A stretch of 14,551 nt of DNA from Nitrososphaerales archaeon (GTDB taxonomy: Archaea > Thermoproteota > Nitrososphaeria > Nitrososphaerales > Gagatemarchaeaceae), in the NCBI GenBank assembly GCA_030040055.1, contig JASHUK010000001.1:1-14551 (forward strand). The letters run 5' to 3'. A model generated the notes under the pieces. That model did not search any database. It was given only the letters and a program-made list of their open reading frames with translations, and had not been told where the DNA came from. This document shows, piece after piece, positions 1 to 7,066 of this stretch. Within the stretch, counting starts at the first letter, position 1. Each line of letters opens with the position of its first letter. A program made the position numbers and the translations under genes.

Positions 1-226
1 CCTCGTGAAGGCACTCCCCGAGGGACAGAAGGCCGCCGCGAGGGCGAACATGGCCCTCATGCTCGACGAGCACTCCGCCCTCTATCTCCGGCTGGACAAG
101 CAGGCCCTGGTGCAGGGGAGACTGGCTCTCGGAGGGTCAGACCCGGTCAGGGTCAGGGTGAAGCCCAGGCTGTTCGCCCTCCGCGGAGGCGCTGAACAGT
201 ACTTCAAGGGCGCACTCGGAGGATGA
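1..226 (+). CDS. COG1325 / PF01877 RNA-binding protein (predicted exosome-associated), C-terminal part
   Basis: The reading frame is open at the left edge of the window (first full codon at base 2), so only the last ~75 residues are present and the true start lies outside. The segment LYLRLDKQALVQGRLALGG followed by DPVRVRVKPRLF matches the characteristic end of the PF01877/COG1325 family, where a charged helix leads into 'LYLRxDKQ' and a final beta-strand pair. The family is archaeal, was predicted from gene neighbourhoods to work with the exosome and RNase P, and is presumed to bind RNA in the cytoplasm. The stop at 224-226 is followed closely by a second small gene, and GGAGG at 218-222, inside this gene's end, is a likely ribosome binding site for it. 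The match is by motif memory, but the LYLRLDKQ block is distinctive. Confidence 0.72.
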   Translation, partial: LVKALPEGQKAAARANMALMLDEHSALYLRLDKQALVQGRLALGGSDPVRVRVKPRLFALRGGAEQYFKGALGG

Positions 227-245
227 AGGCCTGCCGAAGAGATAC

Positions 246-533
246 GTGCTGTTCATCGCGGACGCCCCCCTCGGCGACGGCGACGTGAAGTCGATGCAGC
301 GCATGGTTGACTCGAGAGGGTGGAAGGCCAAGGCCATCGAGGTCAAGGACAACCCCAGGGCCCTGATATTCAAGACCACGGGAGCGGAGGCGCCCATGCT
401 GCGCGAGTGGGGGGCGGAGCTCAGTGTCGGAGGCAAGCGGGTGCGGGCGGCGCTGACATCGGGGGCGATAGGTAAGCTAAAAGAAAGGGCGGCGTCGGCC
501 ATGGACGGGACCGAAGATGGCAAAGTTCCTTAG
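246..533 (+). CDS. Small protein resembling RNase P subunit Pop5/Rpp14
   Basis: A protein of 95 residues from GTG at 246. A CTG at 231 would give a 100-residue version beginning PKRYVLF and sits 8 bases after GGAGG (218-222), so the true start may be there. The pattern fits the archaeal Pop5/Rpp14 fold: an opening 'KRYvxF' strand, an acidic helix, a strand 'RALIFKT', a helix, a strand 'KRVRAALTSGAIGKLKERA'. Pop5 typically ends 'vlgvSGTikrlkrkf', and SGAIGKLKERA is close to it. COG1325 genes often sit beside RNase P protein genes in archaea, which supports the call. Pop5 helps fold the catalytic RNA of RNase P. The similarity is weak and the protein is shorter than most Pop5 proteins, so this could be another small RNA-binding protein. 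It overlaps the next gene by 17 bases, implying translational coupling. Confidence 0.5.
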   Translation: MLFIADAPLGDGDVKSMQRMVDSRGWKAKAIEVKDNPRALIFKTTGAEAPMLREWGAELSVGGKRVRAALTSGAIGKLKERAASAMDGTEDGKVP

Positions 534-894
534 CGACGAGTACTTCGCCCAGCTGAAGTCTGCCCTGTTGGCCGACCAGAAGTGGGCCGAGAGCACGAAG
601 ACCGTCAAGACCAGCATCGCCTTCAACGTCACCGACATCGGCCAGAACTACCTCTTGGCGGTGGACGGCGGGACGACCACGCTGGAAAAGGTCTCACCGG
701 GAGCGCAGGCCGAGTTCTCCTTCGACGGGACGTACGACAACTGGTGCAAGGTGGCGAAGGGGGAGGTAGACATCCAGTCAGCCGTGCTGAAAGGGTTCCT
801 CAGGTTCAGGGGCTCGATAACGAAGATACTGATGTACAGGGACAGGTTCGTCAGGGTCGCCGAGATAATGCGTGAAGTCCCTAAGGAATACTAG
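517..894 (+). CDS. SCP2 sterol-carrier-domain protein
   Basis: This stand-alone SCP2 (PF02036) domain has 125 residues, the usual length of the single domain. The visible pattern is an N-terminal helix, a strand 'TSIAFNVTDIGQNYLLAVDGG', the strand-turn 'AEFSFDGTYDNWCKVAKGEVD', and the C-terminal helix 'AVLKGFLRFRGSITKIL', where SCP2 proteins have 'a.~~GklkikGd~~~~~~l'. SCP2 domains bind fatty acyl-CoAs, sterols or other lipids in a hydrophobic tunnel and can present them to enzymes. The ATG at 517 overlaps the previous gene by 17 bases. Its stop overlaps that of the convergent DUF35 gene in one CTAG. In animals the same domain is fused to the SCPx thiolase, and an SCPx-type thiolase lies 430 bases away on the other strand, so a lipid-handling role with that cluster is plausible. 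That link is inference. Confidence 0.8.
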   Translation: MAKFLSDEYFAQLKSALLADQKWAESTKTVKTSIAFNVTDIGQNYLLAVDGGTTTLEKVSPGAQAEFSFDGTYDNWCKVAKGEVDIQSAVLKGFLRFRGSITKILMYRDRFVRVAEIMREVPKEY

Positions 895-1322
895 GCCGCC
901 ACGAAGACGTAGTACGGGTTCCCTTCCTTGCTCGAGCGGGGCTCCAGTCTCATCGCCATCCCGGGCTTCACCGCCTCCAGGGCGATCCCTTCGAGCCAGG
1001 CCAGGACGTTGAGGCCGTTGGCCAGCTTGCCGATGGCTATGATGTACGGGTCGCTGTCGGCGAAGCTCGCAGGGGTGATGAGCACCTGCGTGTAGGTGAG
1101 GAGCTTCGCCTCTGTCCCCAGATCGACCCACTCGAACTCGCCGGACGAGCACTTCGGGCAGTCGGCCTGCGGAGGAAAGGTGACGTTCCCGCACTTCGTA
1201 CACTTCGTTGTGACCAGGCGGCCCGCCTTGAGGGCGTCCCAGAACTCGTGCGTCCGCGATATCGGAATGTCGAAGCGTAGGCTCAGCGTCCTACGCGAGT
1301 GCAGGACCTCCTCCCCGGGCAA
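891..1322 (-). CDS. DUF35 zinc-ribbon/OB-fold protein, thiolase partner
   Basis: 143 residues. Residues 27-40 carry the 'FWDALKAGRLV' helix that precedes the rubredoxin-like zinc ribbon of COG1545. The zinc ligands are C41, C44, C55 and C58 (CTKC...CPKC, with FPPQ between, as in the family's 'FPPR'). An OB-fold follows (about 65-140), including 'LLTYTQVLITPASFADSDPYIIA'. Proteins of this family bind SCPx-type thiolases and, in the archaeal acetoacetyl-CoA thiolase/HMG-CoA synthase complex, hold a shared CoA-binding site for channelling. Here the gene follows the thiolase with three bases between stop and TTG start, so a complex with that thiolase is the natural reading. The start is TTG at 1320-1322, with GGGAG just upstream overlapping the thiolase stop. 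The stop at 891-893 overlaps the SCP2 stop on the other strand. Confidence 0.85.
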   Translation of the reverse strand: MPGEEVLHSRRTLSLRFDIPISRTHEFWDALKAGRLVTTKCTKCGNVTFPPQADCPKCSSGEFEWVDLGTEAKLLTYTQVLITPASFADSDPYIIAIGKLANGLNVLAWLEGIALEAVKPGMAMRLEPRSSKEGNPYYVFVAA

Positions 1323-1325
1323 GAT

Positions 1326-2486
1326 TCACTCCCTCGCCAGCACGGTGACGTAGGCGTAGTGCCCCGTCCCCCCGACGTTGTGGACGAGCCCTATCCCGTT
1401 CTTGATAGAGGCCTGCCTGCTCCCCGCCTCCTGCCTCAGCTGCTTCGTGATCTCCACAGCCATCGAGACCCCGGTCGCCCCTATCGGGTGCCCTTTCGCC
1501 TTCAGCCCTCCGTCGAGGTTGACCGGGATCTTCCCCCCCAGCTCCGTCTGGCCTTCGCGTATCATCTTGGCCCCCTCCCCCTTCTTGCAGAACCCGAGGT
1601 CCTCGTAAGCCATGATCTCGGCTATGGTGAAGCAGTCGTGGGCTGTGGCGACGTCGACTGACTGCGGCGATATCTTCGCAGCCGCGTAAGCCCGCTCCGC
1701 GGCCGAGACCGTGGCCCCCAGCCCCACGTAGTCCCCTCTCCGGCTCAGGTTGGCGGAGTCTGACGAGTAGCCTATCCCCTTAATCCAAATCGGGGTATCA
1801 GTCAGCTTCTTGGCGGTCTCTTCGGATGCAAGTATGACCGCGGCCGACCCGTCGGTTATCGGGCACGCGTCGTAGAGCTTCAGCGGCCAGGACACCACCT
1901 GGGAGCCCAGGGCCTTGTCGAGCGTTATCTCCTTCTGGAACTGCGCGAGAGGGTTCATGGCGCCGTAGTGGTGGGCCTTCACTGCGACCCTGGACATGTC
2001 CTCCTCGGTCGTCCCGAACCTGTCCATGTGGGCGACGGCGTACAGCGCGTAGTAGGCGGGGAACGTCATGCCGTAGTTCTCGAACTCCCACATGTAGGAT
2101 CCGGCCCGGCCTATCAGCTCGATGGAGGTCATCGTGTCGACCTCTGTCATCTTCTCCAGCCCGACGGCCATCGCCACGTCCGCCCCCCCTCCCCTGATGC
2201 TGTCGCAGGCGGCCTTGACCGCGGCGCTCCCGCTGGCGCAGGCGGCCTCTACCCTCATGGCCCCGACGGAGCTGAGCCCGGCGTATTCGTCGACCACCAC
2301 GGCTGGCAGGGACTCCTCGTACCATCCCCCCGCGCTCCCCACGACGACGTTGTCGATGTCCTTCTTGTCGACCCCCGCGTCGTCCACGGCCTGGCGTATC
2401 GACTCGAAGGCTAGCTCCCCGACGTTGACGTCGGTCCTCTTGCCGAACTTGGAGTGCCCGATGCCGACGATGGCTACGCGGCTCAC
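1326..2486 (-). CDS. SCPx-type thiolase (acyl-CoA acetyltransferase)
   Basis: 386 residues, normal thiolase length. The nucleophilic cysteine is C83 in VEAACASGSAAV. The motif HDCF at 283-286 takes the place of the NEAF motif of classical thiolases; HDCF marks the SCP2/SCPx thiolase branch. KGHPIGATG (H333) and HNVGGTG (from H369) complete the active site. The enzyme cleaves 3-ketoacyl-CoA with CoA to acetyl- or propionyl-CoA plus a shortened acyl-CoA; members of this branch can also run towards condensation. The start is GTG at 2484-2486, ten bases after the acyl-CoA dehydrogenase stop, and the DUF35 partner gene follows at once. The surrounding dehydrogenase and hydratase genes favour a beta-oxidation role over mevalonate synthesis, because no HMG-CoA synthase gene lies next to it. 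Chain-length and branch specificity cannot be read from the sequence. Confidence 0.88.
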   Translation of the reverse strand: MSRVAIVGIGHSKFGKRTDVNVGELAFESIRQAVDDAGVDKKDIDNVVVGSAGGWYEESLPAVVVDEYAGLSSVGAMRVEAACASGSAAVKAACDSIRGGGADVAMAVGLEKMTEVDTMTSIELIGRAGSYMWEFENYGMTFPAYYALYAVAHMDRFGTTEEDMSRVAVKAHHYGAMNPLAQFQKEITLDKALGSQVVSWPLKLYDACPITDGSAAVILASEETAKKLTDTPIWIKGIGYSSDSANLSRRGDYVGLGATVSAAERAYAAAKISPQSVDVATAHDCFTIAEIMAYEDLGFCKKGEGAKMIREGQTELGGKIPVNLDGGLKAKGHPIGATGVSMAVEITKQLRQEAGSRQASIKNGIGLVHNVGGTGHYAYVTVLARE

Positions 2487-2496
2487 GGCGCCGCGC

Positions 2497-3729
2497 TCAC
2501 CTGTCCAGGAGTTCTCTCGAAAGTATCCATCTTTGCACTTCAGAAGTGCCTTCGACTATATCAAGTATCTTGGCGTCGCGGAGGAATCTCTCGAGCGGCA
2601 GCATCTTGCTGACCCCGTACCCGCCGTGTATCTGAATCGCCCTCTCGCAGACCCAGACGGCCGTCTCGCTGGCGAAGTACTTCGCCATCGCAGCCTCCTT
2701 CATGAAGTCACCCCCGGAGGCCTGCACCGTCGCCGCGTGCAGCGTTAGCAGCCTCGCCGCGCTGATCCTCGTGGCCATGTCCGCTATCATGAAGCGTATG
2801 GCCTCGTACTTTGACAGCGGCCGGTTGAAGATGTTGCGCTTCTTCACGTAGGCCATCGACTGCTCCAGCGCCGCCTCGGCTACTCCGACCGCGGCAGCGG
2901 CCGCCCCTATCCTGGACTCGCCGAGGATCGTCATGGCGATGAGGAACCCGTCTCCAGGGTGCCCGATGACGTTCGAAGGAGGTATCCTGCAGTCTTCGAA
3001 GACCAGCTCCGCCGTCCCGGTCCCCCGCGCCCCCATCACCTCCAGCTTCTGGCCGACTCTGAAGCCAGGTGTCCCCTTCTCGACCACGAACGCGGTTATC
3101 CCCGCCGCCCCGTCCTCGGCAGCGCCGGTCCTCGCGAAGAAGACCACGACGTCCGCCACCATCCCCTGCGTGATGAACATCTTGGAGCCGTTGATCACGT
3201 AGCCCTGCCCGTCATTCGTGGCCTTCGTGGAGATCGCGGCCGCGTCCGACCCGGCCCCTGGTTCCGTCAGCCCGTAAGCGCCTATCGACTCGCCCTTCGC
3301 CAGGCGAGGGAGATACTTCGACTTCTGCTCGCTGGTGCCGAACTTCGCGATCACGTTCGCCGCGAGACCGTTCTGCACCCCCATCAGGAAGCTCGCGGAC
3401 AGGCTGGCCTTCGCTATCTCCTCGCCCACGACCACGGCCCCCATCAGGTCGAGGCCCAGCCCTCCGTACTCTTGCGGGACTGATATCCCCAGCAGGCCGT
3501 ACTCCCCCATCTTCTTCTGCAGCTGGAGCGGGTACTCGTCGGTCCTGTCTATCTTCTCCGCGACCGGGAGTATCTCCCTCGTCGCGAACTCCCGCGCCCA
3601 CTTCTGTATCTCTGCGTACTCCTGCTTCACGTGGACCTCTGGGAAGGGGCTTCCGGCGCCTGGCTCGACTTCGGTGTTCAAACTTGTCCTTCCAAGTGCG
3701 TCCTTCCACATAAGACTTCCATGTTTCAC
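2497..3729 (-). CDS. Acyl-CoA dehydrogenase
   Basis: 410 residues from GTG at 3727-3729. The family domains are in order: N-terminal helical domain (about 33-150), middle beta domain with the flavin-contacting AYGLTEPGAGSD and the 'KMFITQG' strand, and C-terminal helical domain with 'GESRIGAAAAAVGVAEAALE' and 'QIHGGYGVSKMLPLERFLRD'. The catalytic base is E393 in DIVEGTSEVQ, where medium- and short-chain enzymes carry it. It catalyses FAD-dependent alpha,beta-desaturation of an acyl-CoA and would pass electrons to an electron-transfer flavoprotein, whose genes are not in the window. The start overlaps the upstream fusion gene's stop by four bases (GTGA), a coupled arrangement. The first ~30 residues precede the conserved domain and have A/T-richer codons. 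An in-frame ATG at 3709-3711 would shorten the protein by six residues. Confidence 0.92.
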   Translation of the reverse strand: MKHGSLMWKDALGRTSLNTEVEPGAGSPFPEVHVKQEYAEIQKWAREFATREILPVAEKIDRTDEYPLQLQKKMGEYGLLGISVPQEYGGLGLDLMGAVVVGEEIAKASLSASFLMGVQNGLAANVIAKFGTSEQKSKYLPRLAKGESIGAYGLTEPGAGSDAAAISTKATNDGQGYVINGSKMFITQGMVADVVVFFARTGAAEDGAAGITAFVVEKGTPGFRVGQKLEVMGARGTGTAELVFEDCRIPPSNVIGHPGDGFLIAMTILGESRIGAAAAAVGVAEAALEQSMAYVKKRNIFNRPLSKYEAIRFMIADMATRISAARLLTLHAATVQASGGDFMKEAAMAKYFASETAVWVCERAIQIHGGYGVSKMLPLERFLRDAKILDIVEGTSEVQRWILSRELLDR

Positions 3730-5714
3730 TCCCCCTTGAACTCCGGCTCCCTCTTCCCGAGCATCGCGGATATCCCCTCGCTGGCGTCCTGAGTCGAGAG
3801 TAGGAGCCCGAAGCCCGCGGCCTCGAAGAGCTCCCCCACGTCGGCGGGGCCCTGGGTCGAAGCGTCGAGTGCCCTCTTCGCGAACTTCAGCGACAGCGGG
3901 GGCTGCTTCGCGAGCTTGGCCGCGAACTCGGACACCCGGTCATCGAACTCTCCCTTCGGAAAGACCCGGTTGACCAGCCCGACCTTCAGGGCCTCGTCCG
4001 CCGCCAGCCGCTGCGCGAGGAATATCATCTCCTTGGCCCTCGGGAGCCCGACCATCTTGGCGAGCCGCTGCGTCCCTCCTGCTCCGGGAATCAGCCCCAG
4101 CCCAGTCTCGGTCAGCCCGATCTGCGCGTCAGACGAAGCCAGCCGGAAGTCGCAGGCCAGGGCGAGCTCGCAGCCTCCCCCGAAGGCGAGCCCGTTGATC
4201 GCTGCGATGACGGGCTTCCCAGTGCGCTCAATCTGTGTGAACGCGTCGTACCACCCTCTCGCGAGGTCGAAGACCTTCGCGGGGGAGGCGTCCCCGAAGC
4301 TCGTCAGGTCGGCGCCCGCGCTGAACGCCCTTTCCCCCTCCCCCCTGATCATGATAACCCTCACCGAGGCGTCCGAGTCGAGGTCCTTTAGTGCCGCGAC
4401 CAGCTCCTTGACCAGGGCGTCCGTGAGTGTGTTGAGCCTGTGGGGGCGGTTGAGCACCACCCAGGCCAGAGGGGGCGCCTTCCTCACCACGACCTCCTTC
4501 ATCACGGTCTCCGACCTCCGGTAGTCGTAGAACCCCTTCCCCGCCGAGTTTCCTGTCTCTCCCCTCCCGACCTTGTCCTCCAGGAGGGGGTCGGGGGTGT
4601 AGAAGTCGCCGTAGCGTTCCCTCTTCGCCGAGAGCGCGGCCGTGACCTTGTCGAGGCCCCATCCGTCCGCGAGGCGCAGGATCCCCTCAGGGAATCCCAG
4701 CCCCAGCTTGACGGACATGTCCAAGTCCTCCAGCGAGCAGACATCATTGCGGACCAGCCAGGATGCGGCGTTGACGGCCGGACAGAACACGACGAGCGGG
4801 TCGAGGGCATCCCCTGCCTCGCGAGCTATCGTGGGCCTCCCCCACTTCTCCTTCGAGTACCTGTAGAATCCTTCACCGGTCTTCCGGCCGTACAGGCCGC
4901 GCTCGAACTTGTCCTTCAGTGCCGGGGCGACAAGGACGTTCGAGGGGTCCCGGGACCTCACCGCCTCCCCCGCCTTGTAGACGGTGTCTATCCCCGTATA
5001 GTCGGCCAGCTCGAGGAGCCCCATCGGGAGCCCGACCTTGTAGATTGCCATCGAGTCCACCTGTTCAGCCGTCGCCTCCCCCCTGGTCAGCGTCCAGGCC
5101 GCTTCGTTCAGGAGGGGCCCCAGGACCCGGTTTACGATAAACCCGGGGACATCCTTCCTGCAGACGACCACTTTCTTCCCGAAGCGTGCCCCCAGTCCGA
5201 CAGCAGCCTTCATGGTCGCGTCGGACGTGCCGTTCCCCCTGATCACCTCAAGGAGGGGCATCAGCGGCGGCGGGTTGAAGAAGTGCATCCCGACGAACGA
5301 TGACCCCCGTCCGGTCGCGGCGGCCAGCTCGGTGATCGGGAGGGTGCTGGTGTTCGAGGCGAAGATCGCCCCCGCGGGCGCCAGCGCGTCCACCCTGGAG
5401 AAGAGGTCCTTCTTTATCGCAAGGTCCTCAGGTGCAGCCTCGATGACCAGGTCGGAGCCCTCTGCCGCCTCCCTGAGGTCGCAGGTCCCCGATATCCTGC
5501 GGTGCGCTGCCGCGGCCGCCTCCTCGGTCATCGCCTTCTTCTCCGCGAGCTTCGACAGGCTCCACCGTATCTTCTCCAGCCCCGCGCTAACGAACTCCGG
5601 CTTGATGTCGTAGACCCTGACGTCCATCCCCGCGATGGAGGCCACCTCGGCGATGCCGTGCCCCATGGTTCCCGCCCCGAGGACGGCTACCGACTTCACG
5701 TCGTCGGCGTTCAT
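3726..5714 (-). CDS. Fused 3-hydroxyacyl-CoA dehydrogenase / enoyl-CoA hydratase
   Basis: About 662 residues from ATG at 5712-5714; a TTG two codons upstream (5720) gives 664, the numbering used here. Residues 11-190 form the NAD-binding domain with GAGTMG (15-20) and the catalytic pair H146/E158 in GMHFFNPPPLMPLLEVI. Two C-terminal dehydrogenase domains follow (about 190-290 and 305-400), each ending in a 'GxGFYxY' motif. Residues ~405-660 are an enoyl-CoA hydratase with the oxyanion motif SAGADL (467-472) and both catalytic glutamates, E518 in FGGGCELA and E538 in LTETGLGLIPGAGG. It hydrates 2-enoyl-CoA and oxidises the (S)-3-hydroxyacyl-CoA. Dehydrogenase-first order is known in archaea, for example in Metallosphaera, where the fused crotonyl-CoA hydratase/3-hydroxybutyryl-CoA dehydrogenase serves carbon fixation. 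Its neighbours here point to beta-oxidation. A CTTAAG box upstream suggests an additional promoter. Confidence 0.93.
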   Translation of the reverse strand: MNADDVKSVAVLGAGTMGHGIAEVASIAGMDVRVYDIKPEFVSAGLEKIRWSLSKLAEKKAMTEEAAAAAHRRISGTCDLREAAEGSDLVIEAAPEDLAIKKDLFSRVDALAPAGAIFASNTSTLPITELAAATGRGSSFVGMHFFNPPPLMPLLEVIRGNGTSDATMKAAVGLGARFGKKVVVCRKDVPGFIVNRVLGPLLNEAAWTLTRGEATAEQVDSMAIYKVGLPMGLLELADYTGIDTVYKAGEAVRSRDPSNVLVAPALKDKFERGLYGRKTGEGFYRYSKEKWGRPTIAREAGDALDPLVVFCPAVNAASWLVRNDVCSLEDLDMSVKLGLGFPEGILRLADGWGLDKVTAALSAKRERYGDFYTPDPLLEDKVGRGETGNSAGKGFYDYRRSETVMKEVVVRKAPPLAWVVLNRPHRLNTLTDALVKELVAALKDLDSDASVRVIMIRGEGERAFSAGADLTSFGDASPAKVFDLARGWYDAFTQIERTGKPVIAAINGLAFGGGCELALACDFRLASSDAQIGLTETGLGLIPGAGGTQRLAKMVGLPRAKEMIFLAQRLAADEALKVGLVNRVFPKGEFDDRVSEFAAKLAKQPPLSLKFAKRALDASTQGPADVGELFEAAGFGLLLSTQDASEGISAMLGKREPEFKGE

Positions 5715-5740
5715 GTTCAAGGGTCCCCGCCCACACGCCG

Positions 5741-5746
5741 CTTAAG
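5741..5746 (-). promoter_or_regulatory. TATA-like CTTAAG box before the dehydrogenase/hydratase fusion
   Basis: CTTAAG lies in the short gap between the CaiB/BaiF stop and the fusion gene. Its centre is about 29 bases before ATG 5714, the spacing expected for a leaderless or nearly leaderless archaeal transcript. The same hexamer recurs before two other starts in the window. It suggests that the downstream four genes can be transcribed without the first. Confidence 0.45.
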
Positions 5747-5756
5747 GGTTGGCGGG

Positions 5757-6920
5757 CTACTCGACCGCCCGGGCCAGCCTCAGTTTCTCTATCTCGCGGG
5801 GAGAATAGCCGAGCGACTTCAGAATCTCCTTCGTGTGTTCCCCGAGGTCCGGAGCGCGGGTCGGAGTGACGGTCCTGGCGCTGAGGGCTCCTCTCACCGG
5901 CCAGCCGAGGACTCTCCCTCCCCCCTTCGCCTTGACCAACACCGAGGAGGCTCTGGCCCAGTCGCTCTCTATCGCCTCCTCAAGGGTGAGCACCGGGGTG
6001 GCGCAGGTGTCCTTCCCCATCAGGACCTTCGCCCACTCGTCCCTCGTCTTCGTCGAGAAGGCGCGTCTAAGCGTCCTGGCGACCAGCGCGCGGTCAGAGG
6101 GAGTGCCGAACCTCCTGCCCTCGATCTCCGGTACGCCCAAGGCGTTCACGAGATTGCTCCAGAAGGCGTCTTCTATGGCCGCAACTGCGACGTACTTGCC
6201 ATCGGAGGTCCGATAGACCCCGTAGTACGGGGCCTCCCCGAAGAGGAGGCTGTCCCCCTTGCGGGGCGCCGCGCCGGTGGCCAGATAGGTCGACACAGGG
6301 ATGACCAGCCAGGAGAGCAGCGACTGCACTATCGGAACGTCGAGGAAGACGGCTTTCTTCTTACTGACCAGGGCCCCCAGGATGCTCACCGCAGCGTACA
6401 TCCCGGACACCATGTCTCCCAACTGCAACTGGGGGAGCTCGGGGTCGTCCTGGTAGGACATCGTCCCAGCCATCGACTGGAAGTTCACGTCGTGTCCGGG
6501 CATCGCGCTGAGCTTGCTACCCTTGCCGTACGCTGATATGGAGCAGTACACGATTTTCGGGCTGATGGCCTTCACGTCCTCGAACGAGAAGCCGAGCCGG
6601 TCCATCGCGCCTGGACGGAACCCTTCGATGAAGACGTCAGCTCCCTTCAGCAGGCGCCGCATGACTTCCTTTCCCTGTGGGTTCTTGAGGTCGACGCCGA
6701 TACTGCGCTTGTTCCTGTTCACCGTCTCGTGGGCGGGGCTCCTTCCTTCGACGGTGGGAGGGGTCGCCCGCATGTAGTCCCCTAGCCCGGGCTGCTCCAC
6801 CTTCACGACGTCGGCCCCCATGTCCGCGAGGAGCATCGTGCAGTACCCCCCGGGGAGGAGCCGGGTCGCGTCTACGACGCGTACTCCCTCGAGGAAGCCT
6901 GTGGGCTTGAGCGCGGGCAC
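5757..6920 (-). CDS. CaiB/BaiF-family protein, probable alpha-methylacyl-CoA racemase
   Basis: 387 residues, the normal length for class-III CoA-transferases and racemases. The N-terminal 'FLEGVRVVDATRLLPGGYCTMLLADMGADVVKVE' pattern, NRNKRSIGVDL (68-78) and FIEGFRPGAMDRLG (97-110) define the family. H143 (GHDVNF), D169 (LQLGDMVSG) and E250 (VAAIEDAFW) correspond to the His-Asp-Glu set of alpha-methylacyl-CoA racemase (H126, D156, E241 in the Mycobacterium enzyme). True CoA-transferases keep the Asp but not normally the whole set. The racemase interconverts (2R)- and (2S)-2-methylacyl-CoA so that branched chains can enter beta-oxidation. The start is GTG at 6918-6920. It is the first gene of the acyl-CoA cluster, 36 bases before the fusion gene. 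A CoA-transferase activating an acyl group remains the alternative. Confidence 0.82.
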   Translation of the reverse strand: MPALKPTGFLEGVRVVDATRLLPGGYCTMLLADMGADVVKVEQPGLGDYMRATPPTVEGRSPAHETVNRNKRSIGVDLKNPQGKEVMRRLLKGADVFIEGFRPGAMDRLGFSFEDVKAISPKIVYCSISAYGKGSKLSAMPGHDVNFQSMAGTMSYQDDPELPQLQLGDMVSGMYAAVSILGALVSKKKAVFLDVPIVQSLLSWLVIPVSTYLATGAAPRKGDSLLFGEAPYYGVYRTSDGKYVAVAAIEDAFWSNLVNALGVPEIEGRRFGTPSDRALVARTLRRAFSTKTRDEWAKVLMGKDTCATPVLTLEEAIESDWARASSVLVKAKGGGRVLGWPVRGALSARTVTPTRAPDLGEHTKEILKSLGYSPREIEKLRLARAVE

Positions 6921-6940
6921 GCTAACCGCGCTTCATCCCG

Positions 6941-6947
6941 ATTTTTT
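6941..6947 (-). promoter_or_regulatory. Possible TATA-like element before the acyl-CoA cluster
   Basis: Read on the minus strand this is AAAAAAT, centred about 24-26 bases before the GTG start of the CaiB/BaiF gene, which fits a leaderless archaeal promoter. A second A-tract (6978-6983) lies further upstream. It is a loose match to a TATA box, so this is tentative. Confidence 0.3.
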
Positions 6948-7031
6948 GGTCAGACTGGGACGGCGTTATCCTCATCCTTTTTTGGAACTGTCGCGAGGTC
7001 ATCATCCCGAGCCACCTTTGCTGGCCCTGCG

Positions 7032-7037
7032 TTTAAG
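7032..7037 (+). promoter_or_regulatory. TATA-like TTTAAG before a short reading frame
   Basis: TTTAAG in a GC-rich context, centred about 32 bases before GTG 7067. It is one base different from the CTTAAG boxes elsewhere in the window and in the same position relative to a start, so it may be the surviving promoter of a gene that is now broken. Confidence 0.3.
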
Positions 7038-7066
7038 CCTCGCGACTTCACGGTCATATCCAGAAG

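Noticed and set aside
5502..6536. A 344-codon plus-strand frame opposite the acyl-CoA cluster
   Set aside because: Antisense to the CaiB/BaiF gene and the start of the fusion gene, Arg/Gly/Pro/His-rich composition typical of a shadow frame, no motif.
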